A DNA stretch of 13,105 nucleotides from UBA1081 sp964454355. GTDB taxonomy: Bacteria; Bacillota; Clostridia; Oscillospirales; Acutalibacteraceae. Below are positions 1-8,280 of the stretch, in pieces. The notes beneath the pieces were generated by a model, which was given only the letters and a program-made list of their open reading frames with translations, was not told the origin of the DNA and ran no database searches. Both the position numbers and the translations under genes were made by a program. Position 1 is the first letter of the stretch. Each line of letters begins with the position of its first letter. The DNA is taken from contig CAYVTA010000060.1 in assembly GCA_964454355.1 (NCBI GenBank), forward strand, positions 1 to 13,105, read 5' to 3'.

Positions 1-2
1 GT

Positions 3-17
3 AAGGGCGTAGCCCTT
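3..17. other. Short perfect inverted repeat (hairpin) at the left edge
   Basis: Six bases, AAGGGC, are followed by a 3-base loop and the exact complement GCCCTT. No T-run follows on the + strand; the next bases are a C/T-rich tract. It is therefore not a standard intrinsic terminator for an upstream gene, though it could be its remnant or part of an interspersed intergenic repeat. From 18 to about 70 the sequence is pyrimidine-rich with short repeated TATTACC/TATTACT words, and I see no gene there. Confidence 0.35.
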
Positions 18-101
18 CCTCACTTCTTCACTATTCCTTATTACCTATTACTTTATCAATAATTTATTGCAGATAAATTATTGTTTACGGGATGGTGCGA
101 C

Positions 102-2705
102 ATGGCAGGATATACTCCGATGATGCAGCAGTATTTTAAAATTAAAGAGAATTATCAGGATGCGATACTGTTTTACCGACTTGGAGATTTTTATGAGATG
201 TTTTTCGAGGATGCAAAGGTAGCATCAAGAGAGCTGGAGCTTGTGCTTACAGGTCGTGACTGCGGTATGCCTGAAAGAGCACCCATGTGCGGTATTCCTT
301 TTCACGCTGCAGATTCTTATATTGCAAAGCTGATTTCAAAAGGCTATAAAGTGGCAGTGTGTGAGCAGGCAGAAGACCCTGCAAATGCAAAGGGCATCGT
401 TATGCGAGAGGTTATAAGAGTTCTCACTCCCGGTACCGTTATTGAGAGCAGTATGCTTGACGAGTCAAAAAACAACTATCTTGCTTGTATCTGTGCATGG
501 GAAAACTGTTGCGGAATGTGCTTCGTTGATGTTTCTACAGGTGAAATTCATGCAACTGAATTTACGGGAGAGAAATTTGAAGATGATTCCGTTAATGAGG
601 TTGCCCGTTTTTTGCCTGTTGAAGTCATATACAGTACAGGTGTTTCCAAAATGAAAAAAATGGAAAACTTCCTTGCACACAAATCAAATGCATACTGTAA
701 TCTTCTTAAGGAAGAAAATTTTGATGAAGCAGAATGCATAAAAACAGTTGAAGAACATTATAAAAAGAATTTGTCTGAGCTTCAGCTTGCTGAAAAGCCC
801 TTTGCTGTAAGAGCTTTGGGTGCTTCGCTGTGTTATCTGAAGCACGTTCAAAAAAAGAGTCTTGCAAATATCAAAGAGCTTGATGTGCGTAATAATGAAA
901 AATACATGAAGCTTGATTCTGTTGCAAGAATAAATCTTGAAATTTGTGAAACTCAGCACAGAAGAGAGAAAAAAGGCTCGCTTCTGTGGGTTCTTGACAA
1001 AACAAAAACCCCCATGGGAAAAAGACTTATTCGTTCTTGGGTTGAACAGCCTCTTTTAAGTGTAAGCCTGATTATTTCAAGACAGAATGCAGTTGCGGAG
1101 CTGTTTGAAGACACAACTCTTCGTGCTGACTCTTTTTCAGAGCTTACTCGGGTGAACGACATTGAGCGAATATTGACCAGAGTTATTTATGAGACTGCAA
1201 ATGCTAAGGAGCTGCGTGCTCTTTCTCAGACTCTTTCCCACATTCCACATATAAAATCCCTTCTCAATTCCTGCAAGTCAAAAATGCTTCAGGATATTTA
1301 CAAAGACCTTGACCCTCTTGAAGATATCTGTCAGATCATTGACAGTGCTATCTGTGAAGACCCGCCTATTTCCGTGCGTGAAGGTCATATGATAAATCAC
1401 GGTTACAATGCAGAGCTGGATTCTCTGCATGATATAGTTTCCGGCGGTAAGGATTTTCTTGCTGAGATCGAACAGCGGGAACAGGAAAAAACGGGCATTA
1501 AAAAACTTAAAATCGGCTATAACAGGGTTTTCGGTTACTACATTGAGGTTCTCAAGGCTTATCAGGCTTTGATTCCTGATACATATATAAGAAAACAGAC
1601 TCTTTCCAACTGTGAAAGATATATAACTCCCGAGCTCAAAGAGCTTGAGTCAAAAGTTCTGGGTGCACAAGAGAGAATAGTCAGTCTTGAGTATGAGATA
1701 TTCCTTCGAGTAAGAGGTAAGGTTTCGGATGCTCAATACCGTCTTAAGAAGACCGCAGAAGCACTTGCAAGACTGGATGCTCTTTGCTCACTTGCTGAGG
1801 TTGCTGTCGAAAACGGATATACCTGTCCTGAGGTTGATAACTCCGATGTAATAGATATTAAAGACGGCAGACATCCTGTTGTTGAAAAGTTCCTTGACGG
1901 TGCTCCATTTGTTCCGAATGATACGGTTCTTGATTGCTCGGATAACCGTGCGGCAATTATTACAGGTCCCAATATGGCAGGCAAATCCACTTATATGCGA
2001 CAGGTGGCACTTATTGTTCTTATGGCTCAGATCGGCTCTTTCGTTCCTGCAAGAAATGCAAGAATCGGTGTTGTGGATGCAATTTTTACACGAGTAGGTG
2101 CAGCAGATGATCTGTCCGCAGGTCAGTCCACTTTTATGCTTGAAATGAGTGAGGTTGCCTCAATCATCAAAAACGCAACGTCAAAAAGTCTCATTGTTCT
2201 TGATGAGATCGGCAGGGGCACCTCCACTTATGACGGAATGAGTATTGCTAAAGCAGTGCTTGAGTATGTTGCCGACAGGAAGAAGTTGGGAGCTAAAACC
2301 CTCTTTGCAACTCATTATCATGAGCTTACTGAGCTTGAGGAAACTCTCGACGGTGTCAAGAATTATAACACTGCGGTCAAAAAGAGAGGCGAGGAAATCA
2401 CTTTCTTGAGGCGAATCGTTCGTGGCGGTGCAGACGGCAGCTATGGCGTTGAAGTAGCCGCACTTGCAGGAATCCCCAAAAGTATCGTTACTAGGGCAAG
2501 AGCGATTCTCAAAGAGCTTGAGACCGAAGGTGGCGAGAGATATGTTCCGGTTGCTCCGAAAAAGGAAGAAGAGGATGATCAGATAACCTTTGACAGCGGA
2601 GTAAACTCTCAGATCATAGATGAAATCAAAAATATTGATATTAATACTCTTACACCGATTGAAGCTATGACAGTGCTTTATGAGATAAAGAAAAAATTGA
2701 TATAA
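102..2705 (+). CDS. mutS: DNA mismatch repair ATPase MutS
   Basis: MutS recognises base mismatches and small loops in newly replicated DNA and recruits MutL. The mismatch-wedging Phe-x-Glu motif is visible (F30-Y-E32 in GDFYEMF). Core, lever and clamp regions follow. The C-terminal ABC-type ATPase has Walker A GPNMAGKST (G622 on, K628), Walker B ending in D701-E702 of VLDEIGRGTS, and the ATHYHEL switch motif. QITFD at 827-831 resembles the beta-clamp-binding pentapeptide found near the C-terminus of many MutS proteins. I chose ATG 102, giving 867 aa, because family members usually begin just before the TPMMQQY block. An in-frame TTG at 81 would add only seven unconserved residues. The ribosome binding site is weak (ACGGGA around 87-92). 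The length is normal and no key residue is missing. It is followed after 87 bases by mutL, the usual Firmicute pairing. Confidence 0.97.
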   Translation: MAGYTPMMQQYFKIKENYQDAILFYRLGDFYEMFFEDAKVASRELELVLTGRDCGMPERAPMCGIPFHAADSYIAKLISKGYKVAVCEQAEDPANAKGIVMREVIRVLTPGTVIESSMLDESKNNYLACICAWENCCGMCFVDVSTGEIHATEFTGEKFEDDSVNEVARFLPVEVIYSTGVSKMKKMENFLAHKSNAYCNLLKEENFDEAECIKTVEEHYKKNLSELQLAEKPFAVRALGASLCYLKHVQKKSLANIKELDVRNNEKYMKLDSVARINLEICETQHRREKKGSLLWVLDKTKTPMGKRLIRSWVEQPLLSVSLIISRQNAVAELFEDTTLRADSFSELTRVNDIERILTRVIYETANAKELRALSQTLSHIPHIKSLLNSCKSKMLQDIYKDLDPLEDICQIIDSAICEDPPISVREGHMINHGYNAELDSLHDIVSGGKDFLAEIEQREQEKTGIKKLKIGYNRVFGYYIEVLKAYQALIPDTYIRKQTLSNCERYITPELKELESKVLGAQERIVSLEYEIFLRVRGKVSDAQYRLKKTAEALARLDALCSLAEVAVENGYTCPEVDNSDVIDIKDGRHPVVEKFLDGAPFVPNDTVLDCSDNRAAIITGPNMAGKSTYMRQVALIVLMAQIGSFVPARNARIGVVDAIFTRVGAADDLSAGQSTFMLEMSEVASIIKNATSKSLIVLDEIGRGTSTYDGMSIAKAVLEYVADRKKLGAKTLFATHYHELTELEETLDGVKNYNTAVKKRGEEITFLRRIVRGGADGSYGVEVAALAGIPKSIVTRARAILKELETEGGERYVPVAPKKEEEDDQITFDSGVNSQIIDEIKNIDINTLTPIEAMTVLYEIKKKLI

Positions 2706-2723
2706 AACCCAATCATTAAAAAA

Positions 2724-2756
2724 TTGCACTTTTGCACAGTGCAGAATCTATAAAAT
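2724..2756 (+). promoter_or_regulatory. Possible weak promoter between mutS and mutL
   Basis: The 87-base gap after mutS is the longest gap between genes in the window apart from the left edge. It holds TTGCAC (2724-2729) and TATAAA (2749-2754) separated by 19 bases, a loose match to a SigA-type -35/-10 pair. TTGCAC recurs at 2732-2737, and TGCAC-A-GTGCA (2733-2743) is palindromic, which could be an operator or chance. No hairpin with a T-run is present, so read-through from mutS into mutL is also plausible. Confidence 0.2.
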
Positions 2757-2792
2757 CGCAAATTATTACTTATCGGACGGAGTTGATAACTT

Positions 2793-4739
2793 ATGCCTAA
2801 AATTAATATTCTTCCAAAGCATCTTGCTGAGCTTATTGCGGCAGGCGAAGTTGTTGAACGTCCGGCTTCGGTTGTAAAGGAGCTTATGGAAAATTCTATT
2901 GATGCTCATGCCACAAAAGTAACCGTTGAAATAAAAAACGGCGGCGTGCGTTATATCAGAATTACCGATAACGGATGCGGTATTGACAGAGAAGATATAC
3001 GAGCAGCATTTATAAGCCATGCAACCAGCAAAATCAAAGTGCAGGAGGATCTGGATTCTATATTTACTCTCGGCTTCAGAGGTGAAGCACTTGCAAGCGT
3101 TGCCGCAGTGTCTCATGTTGAGATGCTTACAAAAACGGCTGAGAGTGAAATCGGTACAAGATATCTCATCTCCGGCGGAACGGAAGAGGAGCTCGATGAT
3201 GCCGGCTGTCCCGATGGTACAACTATCATTATCCGTGAGCTTTTTTATAACACTCCTGCAAGAATGAAATTTCTTAAAAAAGATATTACCGAGGGTAACT
3301 ATGTTTCAGAGATTGTACAGAGAATTGCTCTTTCACACCCGGAAATCAGTGTTACTTTGATTAAAGATAACCGCCGTACTCTCTTTACTCCCGGTGACGG
3401 CAGACTTCTGACAGTTATAAATGAAGTTTTCGGCAAGGAGTTTGCATCAGGGCTGGTAGAAACGGATGGCGGTACAGATGATATTCAGGTAAATGGCTAT
3501 ATTTCAAAGCCTGTTTTTGCCCGTGCAAACCGTTCCATGCAGCATTGCTTTGTAAACGGCAGATATGTTAAAATTCCCGTCGTATCTTCTGCTCTTGACA
3601 ATGCTTATAAAAACAGGATCATGGTGGGCAAATATCCCTCTTGTGTTTTGTTTTTGACCGTTGACCCCAGAACTGTGGATGTTAATGTACATCCTGCCAA
3701 AACACAGGTGCGTTTTACCAGTGAGAAGAGTGTTTACGATGCTGTGTATTTTTCAGCCGTTGCATCACTTGACAAGAAGGATACTCCTATTCAGGTAAAA
3801 ACTCAGATTAAGGATAATTCTGCTCTTTTTGCGAAAAAAACGGAAATTAAACAGGTTCAAATGCCTCAGGAGAAAATCAAGCTTTCAATTGATACAGTTC
3901 AAGAACAGAAGGCGGACCCGCCTCCCGTTTCTCAAATGTATACAAATGTAAAGCGTGAGTTTATCAGCTACAAGCCAAAATCATCACCTGTTTTAAGACA
4001 GCCCGATGCACCTTTTTATCGCACAGAAAGCAAGGATGATGACGGACTTGATGATATCCTGCTTGCAAATCCTTCAAAAAAGGAAGCTCAAGAGGTTACA
4101 GCTCCTGCCGGTGCAGAAACGGTTGAAACAAATGCCCAAGAGCAGATGGTCAAGGAAGAGAAAATCACCGAGTTTAGAGTTATCGGAGAAGTTTTCAGAA
4201 CTTACATACTTATCGAACAAGATAACAAGCTACTGTTTATGGATAAGCACGCTGCTCATGAGCGTATATTGTTTAACAAGCTGAAAAACAGTGACAGAAA
4301 AATATATTCCCAGCTTCTCCTTTCGCCGGTGACAGTGACTTTATCAGCAAAGGATTATGCTGCGGTGATAAGCAACCTTGAGCTTTTTGAAAAATCGGGA
4401 TACAGCGTAGAGGATTTCGGTGAAGGAACAGTAAGAGTTCGTGAATGTCCTACGGAGCTTTCCGGTGAAGATGTGAGAGCTGTTGTAGAAGAAATTGCGG
4501 ACAAGCTTTCCGCAGATTCGGATGATCCGGAGCCTGAAAAGCTGGAGTGGCTTTATCATTCTACCGCTTGCAGAGCAGCCGTAAAAGCCGGTGATGATCT
4601 TACTCTTACAGAGATGGAAAGTCTTGCTCGACAGGTATTGACGGATGACGCCGTTCGTTATTGTCCTCACGGCAGACCTGTACTTCTTACAATGAGTGAG
4701 TATGAGATAAAAAAGCTTTTCGGGAGAAACGGCGGATGA
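2793..4739 (+). CDS. mutL: DNA mismatch repair protein MutL, endonuclease-type C-terminal domain
   Basis: MutL couples mismatch recognition by MutS to strand removal. The N-terminal GHKL ATPase is intact: ELMENS with E30 and N34, DNGCGI, ATSKI and GFRGEAL. A poorly conserved charged linker lies at roughly 330-460. The C-terminal domain has DKHAAHER (D484, H486, E490), an ACRAAVKAG motif with C593, and CPHGRP with C624 and H626, which match the metal-site elements of nicking MutL proteins such as that of Bacillus subtilis. QLLLSP (4311-4328) fits the QxLIxP beta-clamp-binding motif. Unusually, the consensus DQHA(X)2E(X)4E has Lys for Gln at 485 and Asn for the last Glu at 495. The ATG start has a good Shine-Dalgarno sequence, GGACGGAG at 2775-2782. 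The stop overlaps the miaA start as ATGA, suggesting translational coupling. 648 aa is a normal length. Confidence 0.97.
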   Translation: MPKINILPKHLAELIAAGEVVERPASVVKELMENSIDAHATKVTVEIKNGGVRYIRITDNGCGIDREDIRAAFISHATSKIKVQEDLDSIFTLGFRGEALASVAAVSHVEMLTKTAESEIGTRYLISGGTEEELDDAGCPDGTTIIIRELFYNTPARMKFLKKDITEGNYVSEIVQRIALSHPEISVTLIKDNRRTLFTPGDGRLLTVINEVFGKEFASGLVETDGGTDDIQVNGYISKPVFARANRSMQHCFVNGRYVKIPVVSSALDNAYKNRIMVGKYPSCVLFLTVDPRTVDVNVHPAKTQVRFTSEKSVYDAVYFSAVASLDKKDTPIQVKTQIKDNSALFAKKTEIKQVQMPQEKIKLSIDTVQEQKADPPPVSQMYTNVKREFISYKPKSSPVLRQPDAPFYRTESKDDDGLDDILLANPSKKEAQEVTAPAGAETVETNAQEQMVKEEKITEFRVIGEVFRTYILIEQDNKLLFMDKHAAHERILFNKLKNSDRKIYSQLLLSPVTVTLSAKDYAAVISNLELFEKSGYSVEDFGEGTVRVRECPTELSGEDVRAVVEEIADKLSADSDDPEPEKLEWLYHSTACRAAVKAGDDLTLTEMESLARQVLTDDAVRYCPHGRPVLLTMSEYEIKKLFGRNGG

Positions 4740-5668
4740 ATAAGATTAAAGTAATTGCAGTTACCGGACCTACCGCTTCTGGTAAAACGGGACTTGCTGT
4801 TGAAATTGCAAAAGCTTTTAACGGTGAGGTCATTTCAGCCGATTCCATGCAGATATATAAGGGCATGAATATTGCCACGGCAAAGCCCGATGCAGATGAA
4901 ATGCAGGGTATTCCCCATCATCTTATTGACTTTGTTGACCCTGCTGAGACGTACAGTGTTGCACAGTATGTACAGGATGCAAAAGTATGTATTGATGACA
5001 TTGTTTCCGGGGGTAAGGTGCCCGTAATTGCCGGCGGTACAGGTCTTTATATTGATTCACTCTTGTCGGGAATCGATTTCGGTTTTGTTCCTGACAACAC
5101 GGAAATACGAAAAAAACTTAAACGGCAGGCAGAGGAAGATGGCATTTCCTCACTTTTTGAAAAGCTGAAAGAAATAGACCCTGAAACTGCATCAAAGCTT
5201 CATGAAAATAACGAGGGCAGAATTATAAGAGCTCTTGAAGTTTATTATCTTACAGGGGAAACGCTTACGCAGCAGAAAGTTAAATCACGTCAAAATGGCA
5301 GTGATTATGAGGTTTTATACATCTGTATAGAGTATAAGGATAGGCAGAATCTCTATGACAGAATTGAAAAAAGAGTAGATATTATGGTTGAAAAAGGTCT
5401 TCTTGAAGAAGCGAAGGATTATATAAACCTTGGCGAAGCATCAACAGCAAAGCAGGCTATCGGCTACAAGGAATTGAAACCTTGGTTTTGTGGCGAATGC
5501 TCTCTTGAAGAGGCATTGGACAACCTGAAAAAAGAAACGAGACATTATGCAAAACGCCAACTGACATGGTTCAGACGGCATGAAGAAAGATTTTCAGTTT
5601 ATCCCGACGCACAGGAGGATTTTGTTTTAACGGCAAAGCAGAAGGTCGGGGAATTTCTCAAAGGGTGA
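4736..5668 (+). CDS. miaA: tRNA dimethylallyltransferase MiaA
   Basis: MiaA transfers the dimethylallyl group from dimethylallyl diphosphate to N6 of A37 in tRNAs that read codons starting with U, improving codon reading. The P-loop GPTASGKT spans residues 11-18. SADSMQIYKGM follows with D36, the expected general base, and Q39. IAGGTGLYI forms part of the substrate channel. KQAIGYKEL and the HYAKRQLTWFRR block near the C-terminus are family signatures. 310 aa is typical. The start codon overlaps the mutL stop (ATGA), so it is probably translated by re-initiation. The end of the gene supplies the ribosome binding site (AAAGGGTGAG) of the next one. The mutL-miaA order is common in bacteria, and nothing looks truncated. 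Confidence 0.97.
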   Translation: MNKIKVIAVTGPTASGKTGLAVEIAKAFNGEVISADSMQIYKGMNIATAKPDADEMQGIPHHLIDFVDPAETYSVAQYVQDAKVCIDDIVSGGKVPVIAGGTGLYIDSLLSGIDFGFVPDNTEIRKKLKRQAEEDGISSLFEKLKEIDPETASKLHENNEGRIIRALEVYYLTGETLTQQKVKSRQNGSDYEVLYICIEYKDRQNLYDRIEKRVDIMVEKGLLEEAKDYINLGEASTAKQAIGYKELKPWFCGECSLEEALDNLKKETRHYAKRQLTWFRRHEERFSVYPDAQEDFVLTAKQKVGEFLKG

Positions 5669-5674
5669 GTATTT

Positions 5675-6961
5675 TTGGACAAAAAAGTTAAAAAACAAAA
5701 CAGTCCCGAATTGAATCTTCCTAAAATTATTGCGTTTTCTGCACTTGCAGTTCTGGTGCTGTTTTTTATCGTTTGTCAGGTTTATCTTACCAACAATCAA
5801 AACAGTATCACGACCGAGATTGCAATTCTTGATACGGAGAGAAAAACTATCAGTGTTGATATGTTTGTTGTAAGGGATGAGGAAATTCTTACATCTTCCG
5901 GCAACAGTATTGTTTCTGCTGTTAAGGACGGTACCCGTGTAAGTGTTAACGATACGGTGGCATATTCTTTTTCTGACAGCAGTTCAGCCGCCAACGTCAT
6001 GCGTCTTGCGGAAATTGAGGAAGAGCTGGAATATTACAATTCTCTTATGAATAAGTCTTCATATATTACAGACAACACAACTGCTTACGACAATAAGATT
6101 TCTGCAAGTATTGCTGATTTTTCCGCCGCTGTTGCTTCCGGTAATTTTTCAAATCTTGATGAACTTCAGGATAATTTGCGTGACACGATTACATCAAAGC
6201 AGACTGCAACAGGAGTGGAGCTTGATCTTTCCGACACCATATCCGAGCTCAATGCAGAAGCGGCATCGTTGAGGTCTTCTGCGGGCAAATATACTGAAAT
6301 CAAAGCCGGCACTACAGGCTATTACATTTCCGGTGTTGACGGTTACGAAAATCTGCTTGATTTTAATGCTGTTGATGATTGGACAATTAGCAATGTTGAA
6401 AACGCCATGGCTGCAGTTCCTCAAACAGCTTCCGCAAATCAATTCGGAAAGCTTATGAACGGTTACTATTGGTATCTTGTATGTATAACCGACACCAATA
6501 AAATTAATTCTCTCAAAGAGGGGAAACGCAATATAATATCATTTCCCGACTCTTCAGTTAATGATATTACCTGCGAGATTCACAGAATCTCATCGGATGC
6601 GGAAAGCGGAAAGTCTATGATTGTTTTTAAATGCAATTCAATGTCGCAAGAGCTTTCTGTTCTTCGTAATGAGCAGGCATACATAGTTTTGCAGGAATAT
6701 GAGGGATACCGTGTGGACAACCGTGCCATTCGTACAAATGAAGACAATGAAACGGGAGTTTATGTTGTAAAGGGCAGTACACTCAAGTTTAAAAAGGTTG
6801 AGATAATTTATTCCGATGATGACTATTCTCTCGTGTCAAATCCTTATCTTCGAGGAGATGAGGATGCAATGGCAAACACGAGCAAATCTTCTTATTTGGC
6901 AATTTACGATGAATATGTGGTTTCGGGCAAAGATCTTTATGACGGAAAAATCATTAATTAA
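5675..6961 (+). CDS. HlyD-like single-pass membrane adaptor protein of unknown function
   Basis: A 428-aa protein with a short Lys-rich cytoplasmic start, one transmembrane helix at about residues 18-38, and the rest predicted outside the cell. A segment resembling half of a biotinyl/lipoyl barrel (IVSAVKDGTRVSVNDTVA) follows at about residues 76-95. A polar helical stretch, probably coiled coil, comes next, then KAGTTGYYISGVDGYE, which could be the second barrel half. This half-barrel/hairpin/half-barrel plan is that of HlyD-type membrane fusion proteins. Related genes are, from memory, often annotated as HlyD-family adaptors beside yggS-sepF in Clostridia. No ABC, RND or MFS partner is present here, so an efflux role is not supported; an envelope or division role is a guess from context. 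Start is TTG at 5675, 6-7 bases after AAAGGGTGAG, which overlaps the miaA end. The family call is by eye. Confidence 0.75.
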   Translation: MDKKVKKQNSPELNLPKIIAFSALAVLVLFFIVCQVYLTNNQNSITTEIAILDTERKTISVDMFVVRDEEILTSSGNSIVSAVKDGTRVSVNDTVAYSFSDSSSAANVMRLAEIEEELEYYNSLMNKSSYITDNTTAYDNKISASIADFSAAVASGNFSNLDELQDNLRDTITSKQTATGVELDLSDTISELNAEAASLRSSAGKYTEIKAGTTGYYISGVDGYENLLDFNAVDDWTISNVENAMAAVPQTASANQFGKLMNGYYWYLVCITDTNKINSLKEGKRNIISFPDSSVNDITCEIHRISSDAESGKSMIVFKCNSMSQELSVLRNEQAYIVLQEYEGYRVDNRAIRTNEDNETGVYVVKGSTLKFKKVEIIYSDDDYSLVSNPYLRGDEDAMANTSKSSYLAIYDEYVVSGKDLYDGKIIN

Positions 6962-6970
6962 AGGGAAGAA

Positions 6971-7690
6971 GTGTTTGTTTTGGATTCAAAATATATAGAT
7001 ATAGAAGAAAACATAAAACGTATCCGAGAAAAAATTGCTGAAGCGGCTTTAAAAAGCGGCAGAAGTGAAAACGATGTCAGATTCATGGCTGTTACAAAAA
7101 CGGTAGAGGCTAAATATATAAATCACGCCATTGCTCAGGGAATTGATCTTATCGGAGAGAACAAAGTTCAGGAGTTTTTGGGCAAAAAAGATGAGCTTGA
7201 TTTGCAGAACGTGGAAAAACACCTTATCGGACATTTGCAATCAAATAAGGTTCGTAAAATCATTACAGAAGTTGATATGATACAGTCTGTTGACAGCGTT
7301 TCTCTTGCCGAAGAAATTGAAAGACAGGCAGAAAAAAACAGCATGACCGCTAATGTTCTTATTGAACTTAATGTCGGCGGTGAAGAGTCCAAAACAGGAA
7401 TGGATAAATCACTTTTTATTGAAAGCTTTTATCAAATTGCCGAAATGAAGCATATTTCAATCAAGGGATTGATGACAATTCCGCCAATTTGTGAAAATAA
7501 TACTGATTTGATAAAATTTTTTGAAGAAATGTATCAACTGTTTATTGACATCGGCAGCAAAAAAATAGATAATGTAAATATGGATATTTTGTCTATGGGA
7601 ATGTCGGGCGATTTTGAACAGGCGATAATGTGCGGCTCAAATCTGGTTCGTGTAGGTTCGTCCATTTTCGGACCGAGAATATACAAATAA
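6971..7690 (+). CDS. yggS: YggS/YlmE/PROSC family PLP-binding protein (PLP homeostasis)
   Basis: Members of this family bind pyridoxal 5'-phosphate on an alanine-racemase-like barrel, have no proven enzyme activity, and keep vitamin B6 and amino-acid pools balanced. Visible signatures are AVTKT with the PLP-binding lysine (residue 43 from GTG), LIGENKVQE, HLIGHLQSNKVRK, and the C-terminal SMGMSGDFEQAI...VRVGSSIFG phosphate-binding region. The length of 239 aa is normal. Two starts are possible. GTG at 6971 sits only 2 bases after the AGGGAAG ribosome binding site. TTG at 6980, giving 236 aa, is 11 bases away and fits spacing somewhat better. In Firmicutes the orthologue ylmE lies directly upstream of sepF, as here. 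Confidence 0.95.
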   Translation: MFVLDSKYIDIEENIKRIREKIAEAALKSGRSENDVRFMAVTKTVEAKYINHAIAQGIDLIGENKVQEFLGKKDELDLQNVEKHLIGHLQSNKVRKIITEVDMIQSVDSVSLAEEIERQAEKNSMTANVLIELNVGGEESKTGMDKSLFIESFYQIAEMKHISIKGLMTIPPICENNTDLIKFFEEMYQLFIDIGSKKIDNVNMDILSMGMSGDFEQAIMCGSNLVRVGSSIFGPRIYK

Positions 7691-7734
7691 ATAATGATGA
7701 ATAAATAATTATTATATTGAGAGGATTGTTAAAT

Positions 7735-8256
7735 ATGGGACTTTGGGATAAGTTTAAGGATTACATGGATGGGGCGGAACCCGATTACGAAGAGGAAGAG
7801 GAATTTGAGGAAGAGGATGTCGTTGAAGCTCCCGTAAAGAAGAAAGAGCCAAAAACATCTTATCGTACGAAGGAAACGGACTATAATTTGTCTGCTTTTG
7901 AAAAACCCTCGCAGAGTCGTTCTTCCTATAAGAGTACTGCCAGTCATTCCAGTAAGGTCGTTGATATTCATACGACAGCAAAGCTTCAGGTCGTGCTTAC
8001 AAAGCCTGAGAAGTTTTCTGATGCGAGAGAAATTGCAGATAATCTTAACGAAAAGAGAACTATCGTTTTAAATCTTGAATCTACTAACAAAGATGAGGCG
8101 TTAAGACTGCTCGATTTTCTCAGTGGTGTTGCTTATGCCAATGACGGCGAAATTAAAAAAATAGCAAAAAGCACATTCATCATCACTCCCTATAATGTTG
8201 ATGTTATGGGAGATCTGCTCTACGAACTTGAGAGCAATGGCGTATTCTTTGTTTAA
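7735..8256 (+). CDS. sepF: Cell division protein SepF
   Basis: SepF anchors FtsZ filaments to the membrane and polymerises into rings or arcs at the septum. The N-terminus MGLWDKFKDYM is the amphipathic membrane-binding helix. A disordered acidic then Ser/Lys-rich linker runs over residues 15-80. The C-terminal SepF domain begins around KLQVVLTKPEKF and carries the conserved FLSGVAYANDGEIKKIA segment followed by STFIITPYNV. I start at ATG 7735 (173 aa), 9 bases after GAGAGGA (7719-7725), rather than at the upstream in-frame TTG 7717, because the membrane helix must be N-terminal. The 44 bases between yggS and this gene are very AT-rich and include the palindrome AATAATTATT (7704-7713). The gene normally follows yggS, as here. 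Confidence 0.95.
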   Translation: MGLWDKFKDYMDGAEPDYEEEEEFEEEDVVEAPVKKKEPKTSYRTKETDYNLSAFEKPSQSRSSYKSTASHSSKVVDIHTTAKLQVVLTKPEKFSDAREIADNLNEKRTIVLNLESTNKDEALRLLDFLSGVAYANDGEIKKIAKSTFIITPYNVDVMGDLLYELESNGVFFV

Positions 8257-8280
8257 TAAAGAGTGGGAAGGTAAAGAATT

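Noticed and set aside
81..101. TTG at 81 as the mutS start
   Set aside because: The seven extra residues are not family-like and the TTG has no Shine-Dalgarno sequence. ATG 102 gives the expected beginning just before TPMMQQY.
2181..2729. 182-residue open frame on the - strand over the mutS end
   Set aside because: It lies wholly opposite the conserved MutS ATPase region and shows no recognisable domain or sensible ribosome binding site. The forward gene explains the sequence.
2733..2743. TGCACAGTGCA palindrome as a terminator hairpin after mutS
   Set aside because: The loop would be one base and no T-run follows. The alternative pairing with TGCAC at 2725-2729 gives only 5 base pairs. It is too weak to call a terminator.
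7704..7713. AATAATTATT palindrome upstream of sepF as an operator
   Set aside because: Short AT-only palindromes are expected by chance in such an AT-rich gap, and nothing else supports a regulator site.
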